This document shows, in pieces, positions 1 to 6,477 of a stretch of DNA of 64,000 nt. Location: positions 1-64,000 of IMG/VR virus record IMGVR_UViG_3300025030_000093. One strand, given 5' to 3'. The DNA comes from a virus. The position numbers and the translations under genes are program-made. Position 1 is the first letter of the stretch, and the number at the start of each line of letters is the position of its first letter. The notes under the pieces are model-generated. The model was not told the origin of the DNA, did no database searches, and was given only the letters and a program-made list of their open reading frames with translations.

Positions 1-108
1 GTTTCGACCGTGCCGCCAGACAAGACCGTTTTGACCGTGCCGCCAGACTCGACCGTTTCGACCGTGCCGCCAGACGCGACCCTTTTGACCGTGCCGCCAG
101 ACAAGAGT
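1..108. repeat. Four tandem 27-bp repeats
   Basis: Four adjacent 27-bp units (1-27, 28-54, 55-81, 82-108) share the core GACCGTGCCGCCAGAC and differ at a few bases. They lie inside the leftward gene at the window edge and encode a nine-residue unit of the form SGGTVxTVx. Because 27 is a multiple of three, unit gain or loss keeps the frame. There are no spacers, so this is a protein-coding repeat and not a CRISPR array. Confidence 0.9.
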
Positions 109-485
109 TGAACAATACCACCGAGCATAATTTCAATTTCAGCCCCGCCGCAAATGATGTGCTTTCCGCCCAATAGGATCGGGGCCTTACCTCCATTGAT
201 TATATTCCCGGCGGCGATCACTTTCAGCTTGGCCTCCCACTTGGCTTTGATTGAATCTTTCAGCCATGCCGGCGCTTCTTGGTCGATGCGCAGTTTATAC
301 TTCGATATATCCACCAGATCGGCTGTGTTTTCGGGTCGATATTCAATTCTACACCAGTTAGCTTCACGGCCCTCGGCTGGCTCCTTAAATCCACCGGCCA
401 AGAGCAAATACTCATGGCTGTCGGTATATTCGGAATGGTAAACGTCTCCATTTTTTCTACCGATTGCGGATAGATAGTTGCACAT
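1..485 (-). CDS. Repeat-containing protein of unknown function, C-terminus cut by window edge
   Basis: The ATG at 485 follows a strong ribosome site (AAAAGGAGGAAGC at 486-498). The frame stays open to base 1, so at least 161 residues are present and the C-terminus is missing. The N-terminal part begins MCNYLSAIGRKNGDV and contains a WCRIEY segment followed by a DLVDISKYKLRID segment. It resembles a phage family that I recall having a small globular head followed by short glycine-rich repeats. The repeats here are SGGTVxTVx, suggesting a beta-solenoid tail. Function is unknown. Confidence 0.8.
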   Translation of the reverse strand, partial: MCNYLSAIGRKNGDVYHSEYTDSHEYLLLAGGFKEPAEGREANWCRIEYRPENTADLVDISKYKLRIDQEAPAWLKDSIKAKWEAKLKVIAAGNIINGGKAPILLGGKHIICGGAEIEIMLGGIVQLLSGGTVKRVASGGTVETVESGGTVKTVLSGGTVE

Positions 486-507
486 TGCTTCCTCCTTTTG
501 AGATTGA

Positions 508-711
508 TTATTCTCCGAAAAGTTCTGCTACGGATTTATCCAGCACTTCGGCTATTAATACAAGCCGAGGGCGCGATAGTATCATGTTGCCCCTGATAAG
601 GCGGCTGATATAAGACTGTGGTATTTCTGTTTTATCGGCGAGTTCCTGCTGAGACATCTTGCGCTCGAACAGCGCCTTCTTTAACGCCAGATTATACTCG
701 ATAGCCTGCAT
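508..711 (-). CDS. XRE-family (Cro/CI-like) repressor
   Basis: This 67-residue protein is almost entirely a helix-turn-helix domain. Residues around 18-45 read MSQQELADKTEIPQSYISR, the standard XRE helix 2-turn-helix 3 pattern. I start at 711 because a CGGAGG site lies 8 bases upstream; an earlier ATG at 753 lacks one. It is transcribed away from the early operon, from the classic position of a phage repressor. It probably binds the palindromes at 763-771 and 824-832, but whether it acts as CI or Cro cannot be told from sequence. Confidence 0.85.
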   Translation of the reverse strand: MQAIEYNLALKKALFERKMSQQELADKTEIPQSYISRLIRGNMILSRPRLVLIAEVLDKSVAELFGE

Positions 712-741
712 TTCAAAATCCTCCGATTTTAAAGTTATGAC

Positions 742-770
742 AAAATAAATCAATAGAGCCTCGTTGTCAA
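742..770 (-). promoter_or_regulatory. Leftward sigma70-type promoter of the repressor gene
   Basis: On the minus strand TTGACA (765-770) is followed after 17 bases by TATTTT (742-747). This places a start site about 25-30 bases before the repressor ATG. The -35 is a perfect consensus and the -10 matches four of six bases. Confidence 0.65.
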
Positions 771-832
771 CAATAATCGTATTCCGCCAAAAAAGCGCCT
801 TATATCACCACTAAAAGAATTTTCTTGACAAC
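763..832. promoter_or_regulatory. Candidate operator pair between divergent promoters
   Basis: GTTGTCAAC at 763-771 is a perfect palindrome around its central base. CTTGACAAC at 824-832 matches the reverse complement at eight of nine bases. Each overlaps the -35 box of one of the two divergent promoters, so a bound dimer could shut both. Binding by the adjacent XRE protein is inference. Confidence 0.5.
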
Positions 833-853
833 GGGAAGTAGTTGTATTAATAT
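825..853 (+). promoter_or_regulatory. Rightward early promoter
   Basis: TTGACA (825-830), a 17-base spacer and TAATAT (848-853) form a good sigma70-type promoter reading into the early operon. The first ATG is at 880, giving a short leader with an AAAAGGAGG ribosome site at 865-872. Confidence 0.75.
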
Positions 854-879
854 GGGGCAAGCCAAAAGGAGGTCACACA

Positions 880-1023
880 ATGTCCGAGTCTGATTACGCC
901 GAGCAGGAAGAAGATCGCAAGCAGAAAAAAGCAAAACTGATTCAGGTATTAAAGAACTACAAGTGGGAGCTTTTAACATTAGAGGAACTTGAAGAAATCA
1001 TTTATTCGTATTTGATAGTATAG
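880..1023 (+). CDS. Small charged protein, first gene of the early operon
   Basis: This 47-residue protein is rich in Glu and Lys and is predicted largely helical. It starts at ATG 880 behind an AAAAGGAGG site and ends in TAG, which merges into the next ribosome site. I recognise no family. Its position directly after the early promoter would make it one of the first phage proteins made, so a regulatory or host-takeover role is possible but unproven. Confidence 0.75.
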   Translation: MSESDYAEQEEDRKQKKAKLIQVLKNYKWELLTLEELEEIIYSYLIV

Positions 1024-1032
1024 GAGGAATAA

Positions 1033-1233
1033 GTGCTCCGTCATATTAAATTAGACGATGGGGGCGCATGGACAGACGAAGGTGTGCTTTGTCCTAAGTG
1101 CGGATATGATTGGGGTCCGGGCGACTGGATCAAAAGCGAGACAATCGAATTTGAGTGTGATTGCGGAACAAAATTGAAACTCGAAGAATCGGAGATTGCA
1201 GTTCCGATTTACAGGCTGACCATAAGAGAATAA
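1033..1233 (+). CDS. Small zinc-ribbon protein
   Basis: A GTG start at 1033 follows TAGGAGGAATAA. The 66-residue product has a CPKC pair at residues 20-23 and a CDC pair near 43-45 spaced as a zinc ribbon (CPKCGYDW then CDCGTKL). Function is unknown. It is one of about ten very small zinc-ribbon proteins encoded in this window. Confidence 0.75.
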   Translation: MLRHIKLDDGGAWTDEGVLCPKCGYDWGPGDWIKSETIEFECDCGTKLKLEESEIAVPIYRLTIRE

Positions 1234-1242
1234 TACCGAGCA

Positions 1243-1339
1243 GGCCGGGCGGCGTGGCAACGATGATCCACGGCCCCGATTGCGAAGGGGCGACTGCGCG
1301 GATCGCAAAGTCAAGCTGGTTTGAATCCGGCCCCGGCCT
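1243..1339 (+). ncRNA. tRNA-Leu-like structured element A
   Basis: GGCCGGG (1243-1249) pairs perfectly with CCCGGCC (1332-1338). A T-arm-like hairpin (stem GCTGG/CCGGC, loop TTTGAAT, 1315-1331) precedes the 3' strand. CGTGG/CCACG (1253-1257/1268-1272) sits in the D-arm position and GCCCC/GGGGC (1273-1277/1287-1291) in the anticodon-arm position, with a nine-base loop. A hairpin at 1292-1312 resembles the long variable arm of class II tRNAs. The nine-base loop and missing D-loop GG argue against a normal decoding tRNA. It shares both ends with elements B and C. Confidence 0.6.
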
Positions 1340-1362
1340 CTCGGTAAATTAAAGGAGGAAAA

Positions 1363-1773
1363 ATGAAGGTCAAAGCGGTAACTAAAGAAGATTGGAGCGC
1401 GTGGGATAAGATAGCCAAGTTTCAAGATAAGATTCTGACATTCAAAGATGTCCCGGCGATCCGCGAGTATGGTCTATATATGATAGAGCGGATACGGGAT
1501 TATGAAAAGGGTGTCGTGGATATAGTAAGGGTGGACAGAAGTGAAATATCCTTCATTGTCCAGCGGCTTGAAGAACTCAGATGTGATATTGCCGACAAGC
1601 TCAGGAAGATTATAAAACAGCAATATAAGACCGGCGCTATTGGGGTTTACTGGCAGAAGAAAGAAGTTATTCCTTTTGTCTCGATTGATAACCTTGAGGC
1701 CACTACATTTTTCACGCCGGAAGATGTTAATATAGTCAGGGGAGGAGAAGTTAATGCTGACAGCAAAACTTAA
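1363..1773 (+). CDS. Hypothetical protein upstream of the recombinase pair
   Basis: This 136-residue protein follows a strong AAAGGAGG site. It is charged, with a helical centre (about 50-90) and a C-terminal beta-like part ending NIVRGGEVNADSKT. Its last 20 bases overlap the start of the exonuclease gene, so the two are translationally coupled. I recognise no domain. Its position suggests an accessory role in recombination, which is inference only. Confidence 0.7.
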   Translation: MKVKAVTKEDWSAWDKIAKFQDKILTFKDVPAIREYGLYMIERIRDYEKGVVDIVRVDRSEISFIVQRLEELRCDIADKLRKIIKQQYKTGAIGVYWQKKEVIPFVSIDNLEATTFFTPEDVNIVRGGEVNADSKT

Positions 1774-2704
1774 AGAATTAAGGAAGGGCCATATCGGCGC
1801 GTCTGAAGTTCCCGCTCTGTTCGGAGAGCATATCAAGCTCACGGGGACGGACTTGTGGTTAAAGGCCGCTTTCGGCACTGATGATGTAGAACTAACATCT
1901 TCTGCCATTAGAATTGGGGAAGATTTTGAAAAACCGTTGCTTGGGTGGGCGGCAAAAGAACTGAATGTAGAGATTTCGGTTGAGCCTGACGATCTGTTTG
2001 CGGTTTGCGAGGAGCACCCGATTCTCGCCGCCACTTTAGACGCAAAAATCAAGCCATTTCCATCCAAAGAAGCCATTGAGGCGAAAACATCGAGCATGGA
2101 CGGTGATAGCGGCGGCAAGGATAATGAGTGGGGAGAGCCAGGAACCGATCAGATTCCTAATCGAGTGATTCTTCAATGCCAAAGCCAAATTCTTTGTCAT
2201 GGATTAGATCGAGTGTACGTCTCGGCGCTTTTAGGCAGAATGGGTCTGAGAAGGGAACTTTATAAAATTGAACGCAATGACGCTATAATCTCAGCGATTA
2301 TCCAAAGGGCGGAGGAATTTTGGGAGAAATATATCATCACCAAGCTTCAACCGCCAGAAAGCCTTTACGGCCTTGGGTGTATTGATGTCATCAAAAGGAT
2401 TCAGAGACAGCCTGCCACCTGGGCGGAGATCGACGAAGCTCTAATCTTCGATTGGGACGCCAAGCGCAAGGCAAGGTTGGAAGCAGAACACGCAGAGGAT
2501 GACGCCCTTGAGCGTATGTTGACGCCCCTGAAAGACGCGGAGGGCGTTCACCTGTCCGATGGCCGGACGCTGGAATACTTGCCGACAACCAAGAGTATCC
2601 TCGACCAGAAGAAGTTCAAAGCGGAACAGCCTGAACTCTATGAGGCGTTTTTAAAGCCCTCTATTTCACGCACACCCAGATTGAAAGGGACTATCAATGA
2701 GTGA
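1754..2704 (+). CDS. YqaJ/RecE-like viral exonuclease
   Basis: This 316-residue protein has the signature of the YqaJ/lambda-exonuclease nuclease fold. It shows GASEVPALFG at 15-24, the metal-binding aspartate in LAATLDAK (D96), the ExK pair E109/K111, and a glutamine-rich helix QCQSQ at 140-144. Such enzymes digest one strand of double-stranded ends and hand the 3' overhang to an annealase. The next gene, overlapping by 8 bases, is that RecT partner. The start ATG at 1754 lies within the end of the upstream gene. Confidence 0.88.
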   Translation: MLTAKLKELRKGHIGASEVPALFGEHIKLTGTDLWLKAAFGTDDVELTSSAIRIGEDFEKPLLGWAAKELNVEISVEPDDLFAVCEEHPILAATLDAKIKPFPSKEAIEAKTSSMDGDSGGKDNEWGEPGTDQIPNRVILQCQSQILCHGLDRVYVSALLGRMGLRRELYKIERNDAIISAIIQRAEEFWEKYIITKLQPPESLYGLGCIDVIKRIQRQPATWAEIDEALIFDWDAKRKARLEAEHAEDDALERMLTPLKDAEGVHLSDGRTLEYLPTTKSILDQKKFKAEQPELYEAFLKPSISRTPRLKGTINE

Positions 2705-3737
2705 AGAACAGCAGGAATCCACAGAGGTAGCAACGCACACCCCGGCATCGACACAGACAATTCAAACTTATGCTGGTCGGGGATTAAACCTGACCACCTT
2801 TGATGAAATGTGGAGATTTGCCAAGGCCGTTGCCGCATCGGGTCTTGCGCCGAAGGATATGCAGAAGCCTGAGACGCTTTTAGTGGCAATCGAAATGGGA
2901 CTTGAAGTTGGCTTGACGCCGATGCAGGCTATCCAGAATATCGCCGTGATTAATGGACGCCCCGGCTTGTGGGGTGATGCAATCCCCGGCCTTGTGCGCA
3001 GCAGCGGCCACCAAGAGTATTATAAGCAGGAGAAGATTGGTACACCCAGCACAGATGGTTATGGTTATAAGGTTACGAGCAAGCGCAAGGGCGACCCGAA
3101 TCCAATCGAGACAACTTTCACGGTGGCCGATGCTAAGAAAGCAAGCTTATGGACCAAGGCCGGACCGTGGACATTCTATCCTGATAGAATGCTACTTAAT
3201 CGCGCAAGAGCCTTCAATGCCCGCGATAACTTTCCCGATGTACTCAAGGGCATGCGGACGGCGGAAGAAATCATGGATACCGATTTTGAGGTATTAGATT
3301 CTACGCCTCTTGCCGATGGCGACAAGACGAACCGGCTGGCGGAGAAACTGACGAAGAAAGAAGAAGTCGAAAAGGTTATTGAGGTTATGGAAGAAGCAGC
3401 ATACCCGCCCATTTCTGACACGGCGGCCTTTGTCGAACAGGTCGAGAAAGCCACGCAAGAGCGTATTCTTAACGGTCCTCCGCTTGTTGACGGTGATGTG
3501 ATAAAAGCCGAACCGCACCAGTCGCCGCAGGAGTCACCGCAGGAGTCACGGCCAAACGATACTTTACCTACCGGCCAAGTGAAAGCGGGGAAGGCGAGTT
3601 ACATTCTCAAAAAGCTGGAACTCCGAGAAATATCTATGCCGGACTTGCGGCGTGTAACCAAGGAACTCGGTATCAAGTTCGGCATCCCGCAGAACCTCAC
3701 CGAGGAAGAAGCCGGTAGGATATTGGAGAAGTTATAA
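2697..3737 (+). CDS. recT: RecT-family single-strand annealing protein
   Basis: This 346-residue protein contains the RecT core. Around residues 60-100 it has AIEMGLEVGLTPMQAIQNI followed by NGRPGLWGDA, and later a positively charged VRSSGH and KVTSKRKGDP region. The family forms rings or filaments on single-stranded DNA and anneals complementary strands. Residues beyond about 200 are acidic and low in complexity, with QSPQESPQES repeats, and end in a small helical domain that may bind partners such as SSB. It overlaps the exonuclease gene by 8 bases. Confidence 0.88.
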   Translation: MSEEQQESTEVATHTPASTQTIQTYAGRGLNLTTFDEMWRFAKAVAASGLAPKDMQKPETLLVAIEMGLEVGLTPMQAIQNIAVINGRPGLWGDAIPGLVRSSGHQEYYKQEKIGTPSTDGYGYKVTSKRKGDPNPIETTFTVADAKKASLWTKAGPWTFYPDRMLLNRARAFNARDNFPDVLKGMRTAEEIMDTDFEVLDSTPLADGDKTNRLAEKLTKKEEVEKVIEVMEEAAYPPISDTAAFVEQVEKATQERILNGPPLVDGDVIKAEPHQSPQESPQESRPNDTLPTGQVKAGKASYILKKLELREISMPDLRRVTKELGIKFGIPQNLTEEEAGRILEKL

Positions 3738-3758
3738 ACAATCCAGAAGGAGGCTGTA

Positions 3759-3926
3759 ATGCCAGAGACAAAAGCAGTAATAGATGTGTGGATTCCCGTC
3801 GTGGGCGCGCAAGAACAGATGAAAAAAGTGGTGCGTATTTATGATTTAGACACAACGCTCAGAACTGTTTTGGAAAATCTGCCATTGGATGCAGATGATA
3901 TTAGGCTTGAGTTTGCAAACGAATAG
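3759..3926 (+). CDS. Small acidic hypothetical protein
   Basis: An ATG at 3759 follows CCAGAAGGAGG. The 55-residue product begins MPETKAVIDVWIPVVG and ends in an acidic stretch. No family is recognised. It is the last gene before the noncoding structured region at 3927. Confidence 0.65.
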   Translation: MPETKAVIDVWIPVVGAQEQMKKVVRIYDLDTTLRTVLENLPLDADDIRLEFANE

Positions 3927-3928
3927 AA

Positions 3929-4106
3929 CTTTGCGGGCTGTCTAATGCGGCCTTTGGGTGATACGGCAGCGGCCAACTACCATTAGGCCAATACGGAGTA
4001 GATGGGGAATAGCTAACTCACCGAAAAGTATTGGAAGATAAAGTAGCGGCAACCGTATGGGAAGTCTGGTAAGGTGGGAAAATCCAGCGCAAAGTTATGA
4101 CAACAA
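3929..4106 (+). ncRNA. Structured noncoding RNA region (5' half)
   Basis: No convincing gene lies here. Two long imperfect hairpins are adjacent. In the first, CTAATG (3942-3947) pairs with CATTAG (3981-3986), with GGCC/GGCC nested inside. In the second, CCAATAC (3988-3994) pairs with GTATTGG (4028-4034), enclosing GAGTAG/CTAACTC. A smaller CTGG/CCAG hairpin covers 4066-4087. TTGCGG at 3931-3936 could pair with CCGCAA at 4190-4195 inside element B, which would make a pseudoknot. It may form one RNA with element B. I recognise no known RNA family. Confidence 0.5.
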
Positions 4107-4242
4107 GGGCCGGGCGGCTGACTGCCATAGGCCGTAAGGCGGAGGGCATGTTCATGTCTATGGGTTTGGCGGACAGCAGAGAATCAATGCCGCAAGGTGA
4201 GTCTGCTTATGCTAAGAGCCGGTTCGAGTCCGGCCCCGGCCC
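4107..4242 (+). ncRNA. Expanded tRNA-Leu-like element B
   Basis: GGGCCGGG (4107-4114) pairs with CCCGGCCC (4235-4242). A canonical T-arm, GCCGG-TTCGAGT-CCGGC (4218-4234), is the one typical of bacterial tRNA-Leu. Two further stems complete a four-way junction: CCATAG/CTATGG (4125-4130/4158-4163, with an inner GCC-GTAA-GGC hairpin) and AGCAGA/TCTGCT (4175-4180/4202-4207). At 136 nt it is far longer than a tRNA and no seven-base anticodon loop is seen. A short reading frame at 4154-4249 behind GGAGGG is a weaker alternative. Confidence 0.6.
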
Positions 4243-4253
4243 TGTCTAAAATT

Positions 4254-4325
4254 GCGGACCTTGGTGTAATGGCTGCGCGACCGGGGATGGCCCGGAGGGA
4301 GTCGGATAGCCACCGACAGGCCCGT
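4254..4325 (+). ncRNA. tRNA-shaped element D lacking decoding bases
   Basis: The stretch folds as a 71-72 nt cloverleaf. The acceptor is CGGACCT/AGGCCCG (4255-4261/4318-4324, one A-C mismatch), U8 is present, the D-arm is GTG-TAATGGCTG-CGC, the anticodon-position stem is CCGGG/CCCGG (4281-4295), the variable loop has five bases, and the T-position stem is GTCGG/CCGAC with a seven-base loop (4301-4317). The T-loop reads ATAGCCA in place of TTCRANY and the anticodon loop lacks U33. It is either a decayed tRNA or a tRNA mimic. Confidence 0.5.
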
Positions 4326-4350
4326 ACAAAATCTTGAAAGAAGATGAATA

Positions 4351-4539
4351 ATGACCGAGCCTCAGTATTGTTCCGAACCGGACTGCGAAGTTGATTCTTT
4401 ACTTGATGCAGGTTACTACTGTTCCGTCTGCAAACGCTGGATTTGCGAGAAGCATTACAAAGAGAAACACCAGCATTGCCGGGGCTGCGCTACGGACTTG
4501 CCACCGGAAGCCGTTGATCCACGCGATACAAGAATATAG
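4351..4539 (+). CDS. Small double zinc-finger protein
   Basis: This 62-residue protein is packed with metal ligands. It has CSEPDC near 7-12, CSVCKRWICEKH near 24-35, a histidine pair in KHQHC, and CRGC near 43-46. The C-x2-C...C-x2-H...H-x-H-C-x2-C order resembles B-box or AN1-type cross-brace fingers. It starts after the RNA region and ends two bases before element C. Function is unknown. Confidence 0.75.
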   Translation: MTEPQYCSEPDCEVDSLLDAGYYCSVCKRWICEKHYKEKHQHCRGCATDLPPEAVDPRDTRI

Positions 4540-4629
4540 GGCCGGGTGGCGCAAGCCGGGGTCTGGGACGAGAGACCTGCGTTCGAGAAGCGGTCGCCCG
4601 CCGGGATGTAAACCAACCGGCCCCGGCCT
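4540..4629 (+). ncRNA. tRNA-Leu-like structured element C
   Basis: GGCCGGG (4540-4546) pairs with CCCGGCC (4622-4628). The flanks GGCCGGGTGGC and CCGGCCCCGGCC match elements A and B. Inside are GGC-GCAA-GCC (4548-4557), a perfect GGTCT/AGACC stem with an eight-base loop (4560-4577), and GCCGG/CCGGC with a twelve-base loop (4600-4621). The oversized T-position loop makes a functional tRNA unlikely. TTTT follows directly, so it may also slow transcription. Confidence 0.5.
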
Positions 4630-4648
4630 TTTAAAATCCGGAGGAAAG

Positions 4649-4828
4649 ATGAAGATTTACGAAGGACCAGGAAAGTCAAGAGAGGCGTGGAGCCGGGGAC
4701 GCGGACGAAAACTTGTGATAAATATAATTCAGGGCGGGGCAGAACTACCCATATTTATTTCTCCACGCAACGCCAAGCGTGTGATAGACGAGATTCGCAA
4801 GGCGATCAAGGAAAGTGAGGGAAAATGA
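4649..4828 (+). CDS. Small basic hypothetical protein
   Basis: The ATG at 4649 follows GGAGGAAAG directly downstream of element C. The 59-residue product is basic (SREAWSRGRGRK) and ends in a helix (RNAKRVIDEIRKAIKES). Its stop overlaps the next ATG. Earlier in-frame ATGs lie within element C and lack a ribosome site. No family is recognised. Confidence 0.7.
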   Translation: MKIYEGPGKSREAWSRGRGRKLVINIIQGGAELPIFISPRNAKRVIDEIRKAIKESEGK

Positions 4829-5088
4829 TCTTCGACTGGACTGATCCCGAAAAAAGGATACTGGATGAAATTGCCGATCCCGCAATGGGGGAGGAAGATA
4901 TTATCTTCGACTACGCCGCCCTGATCGTCTTAACTGGCTATGGCAAGCCCGATCCCCGCATTGATACTGCCAAGATCAACGCGGCAATCGTCAATCGCTG
5001 GTCCAAAACGGCGCGTGATCGGATCAAAAAGGCGGCCTGGAAAAAAGTGGAAGCGGCGTGGGCAAACGAAAGAGAGGGGGGAGAATGA
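4825..5088 (+). CDS. Hypothetical protein
   Basis: This 87-residue protein is joined to both neighbours by ATGA overlaps. It is acidic in the first half (DPAMGEEDIIFDYAAL) and basic and tryptophan-rich in the second (RWSKTARDRIKKAAWKK). No domain is recognised. Confidence 0.7.
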   Translation: MIFDWTDPEKRILDEIADPAMGEEDIIFDYAALIVLTGYGKPDPRIDTAKINAAIVNRWSKTARDRIKKAAWKKVEAAWANEREGGE

Positions 5089-5276
5089 AGGCAGAATATC
5101 CCGATGGTGAAAAGACAAAGGGAATCAGCACTGGATCGAGCAAGGGTTGGTACACCAAGGACTTATTCTTTCTTGAGTGCTGGTGTGATGGTTTTTACGG
5201 CCAGACTACTTTCGACCGCGCAGCGGCGAGGAAACTCCAAGAAGAACTTCGCCTGTTCTGCAAGGGGGAGGAATGA
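5085..5276 (+). CDS. Small hypothetical protein
   Basis: I place the start at ATG 5085, which overlaps the previous stop and has GGGGGAG upstream. The 63-residue product contains an aromatic patch (WYTKDLFFLECWCDGFYG) and a C-terminal helix. No family is recognised. Confidence 0.65.
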   Translation: MKAEYPDGEKTKGISTGSSKGWYTKDLFFLECWCDGFYGQTTFDRAAARKLQEELRLFCKGEE

Positions 5277-5698
5277 TGGACCTCGAAACGTTTTGGAAGG
5301 GCCTCGGCGCGGAAATAGCCACAAGTCCAATAGAAAAAATTCCGGGCGGTATATTGGCATTGTGGACAGTGCAAGGCAACTACATCGGCTTTGTTCGCAT
5401 CCTGCCCAATGGAGAACATGATTGCTATTTATTCGATCCCTACGATGCCGAGCGGGTCCCGCTGGAAGTGCTGTGGAAAGGACTGGAAAAGAAAATGGCG
5501 GAACGAGCGGCAAGAGGCAATTATGAACCTCGAATGAAAGAAGCCGAGGCCGTGGTTATTTTACGCTACAATCCCCTGTACGGCTATCAAGTGTGTACGG
5601 GCAACTTTAATCTGATAACCGATTATATTTATAGCCTTGATCCCCGCGCTTGTATTATCTCCGCCATCGAGCGGCTTATCGAGGAGGCCGAGAAATGA
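5273..5698 (+). CDS. Hypothetical protein, paralogue of the gene at 15178
   Basis: This 141-residue protein starts MMDLETFWKGLGAEI, with either of two adjacent ATGs possible behind GGGGGAGG. Its N-terminus and its C-terminal pattern (Y-x-L-x-x-x-A-x-I-x-A) resemble the protein at 15178-15546, which begins MNLEKFWVAAGAV. The family appears confined to phages and its function is unknown to me. Confidence 0.7.
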   Translation: MMDLETFWKGLGAEIATSPIEKIPGGILALWTVQGNYIGFVRILPNGEHDCYLFDPYDAERVPLEVLWKGLEKKMAERAARGNYEPRMKEAEAVVILRYNPLYGYQVCTGNFNLITDYIYSLDPRACIISAIERLIEEAEK

Positions 5699-5904
5699 CT
5701 GACAAATCGCGGGTGAATCCTCTCGTTGCTGAGATCAGAAGTCGTGGTTTGTATTGGGGCGAAGTTGTAGAAAGGCCGGGTGGTGAACAAATACTAAAGG
5801 CTGAAATGGCCGAGCTTTTGCGACAACACGGCCTTGAACTTTTGTGGATTATCAAGAATTGGGCGGACATGAAACATGAGGAGGCCGAGAATGAAAGCAA
5901 GTGA
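5695..5904 (+). CDS. Hypothetical protein
   Basis: The ATG at 5695 overlaps the previous stop and follows GAGGAGGCC. The 69-residue product is mainly helical and ends KHEEAENESK. Its coding end overlaps the next gene by 14 bases. No family is recognised. Confidence 0.65.
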   Translation: MTDKSRVNPLVAEIRSRGLYWGEVVERPGGEQILKAEMAELLRQHGLELLWIIKNWADMKHEEAENESK

Positions 5905-6265
5905 GTTTCTCGCACTTTGTGAAGACAACTGGGAGGTGGCAAACTGCGAAGTGCAGGCCGCTATGGGACATACTTATTCTGAAGGGCTTTATATTGATAG
6001 CCCCGAAGAAAAACGCCGCGCCGATGCTGTCCTTGAGCGCGAGGTCGAGGACGCGCTGTTCAAACTCGCGGATGAAAAGGATTTAGGCTTGACCGGGTTT
6101 CGTGACCAAGAGTATAAGGATGTCAATGGAAAATGGACATGCTTTATTCGGTTCCAACTTGCACTTAGGGCGCGAGATGGGGATACAATAATGATGGTAT
6201 TTGCCAGCAATAAGTCTTGGCTCATGGCCGCCGCGCTGGTCGAACTAACCACGGAGAGAAAATGA
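5891..6265 (+). CDS. Hypothetical protein
   Basis: The ATG at 5891 is preceded by GAGGAGG. The 124-residue product has a helical N-terminal half and a beta-like WTCFIRFQLALRAR segment near residue 82. Its stop overlaps the next start. No family is recognised. Confidence 0.65.
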   Translation: MKASEFLALCEDNWEVANCEVQAAMGHTYSEGLYIDSPEEKRRADAVLEREVEDALFKLADEKDLGLTGFRDQEYKDVNGKWTCFIRFQLALRARDGDTIMMVFASNKSWLMAAALVELTTERK

Positions 6266-6477
6266 TTATTACTACTCCCGGCAAATATCGCCTGCTTGCT
6301 CCGTTATTTACGCGGAACACAATCAGTTGCGGCACTATACCAGCAGGCCAAATTATAGAAATTACACAAGTGGATTCGTGCCTGCATAAAGCTATTGGCC
6401 CTAAATTACTTGGCTGGTGCTATTGGGATATAGACGCTGAATCAGTGCCGAAGGAGGCTTCCGATGGAACTGCTTGA
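6262..6477 (+). CDS. Small beta-rich hypothetical protein
   Basis: The ATG at 6262 overlaps the previous stop. The 71-residue product (GKYRLLAPLF, TIPAGQIIEITQVD) looks like a small beta-barrel. The final coding bases overlap the next gene by 14 bases and carry its GGAGG site. Confidence 0.65.
   Translation: MIITTPGKYRLLAPLFTRNTISCGTIPAGQIIEITQVDSCLHKAIGPKLLGWCYWDIDAESVPKEASDGTA

Noticed and set aside
1-108. CRISPR-like repeat array
   Set aside because: The units are directly adjacent with no spacers and stay in one coding frame.
4148-4249. Small protein gene inside element B
   Set aside because: The frame starts within a strong hairpin and its C-terminal residues are dictated by the T-arm sequence; the RNA reading fits better.
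3927-4345. Group I intron, tmRNA or RNase P RNA
   Set aside because: None of the conserved core motifs of these RNAs could be found by eye.
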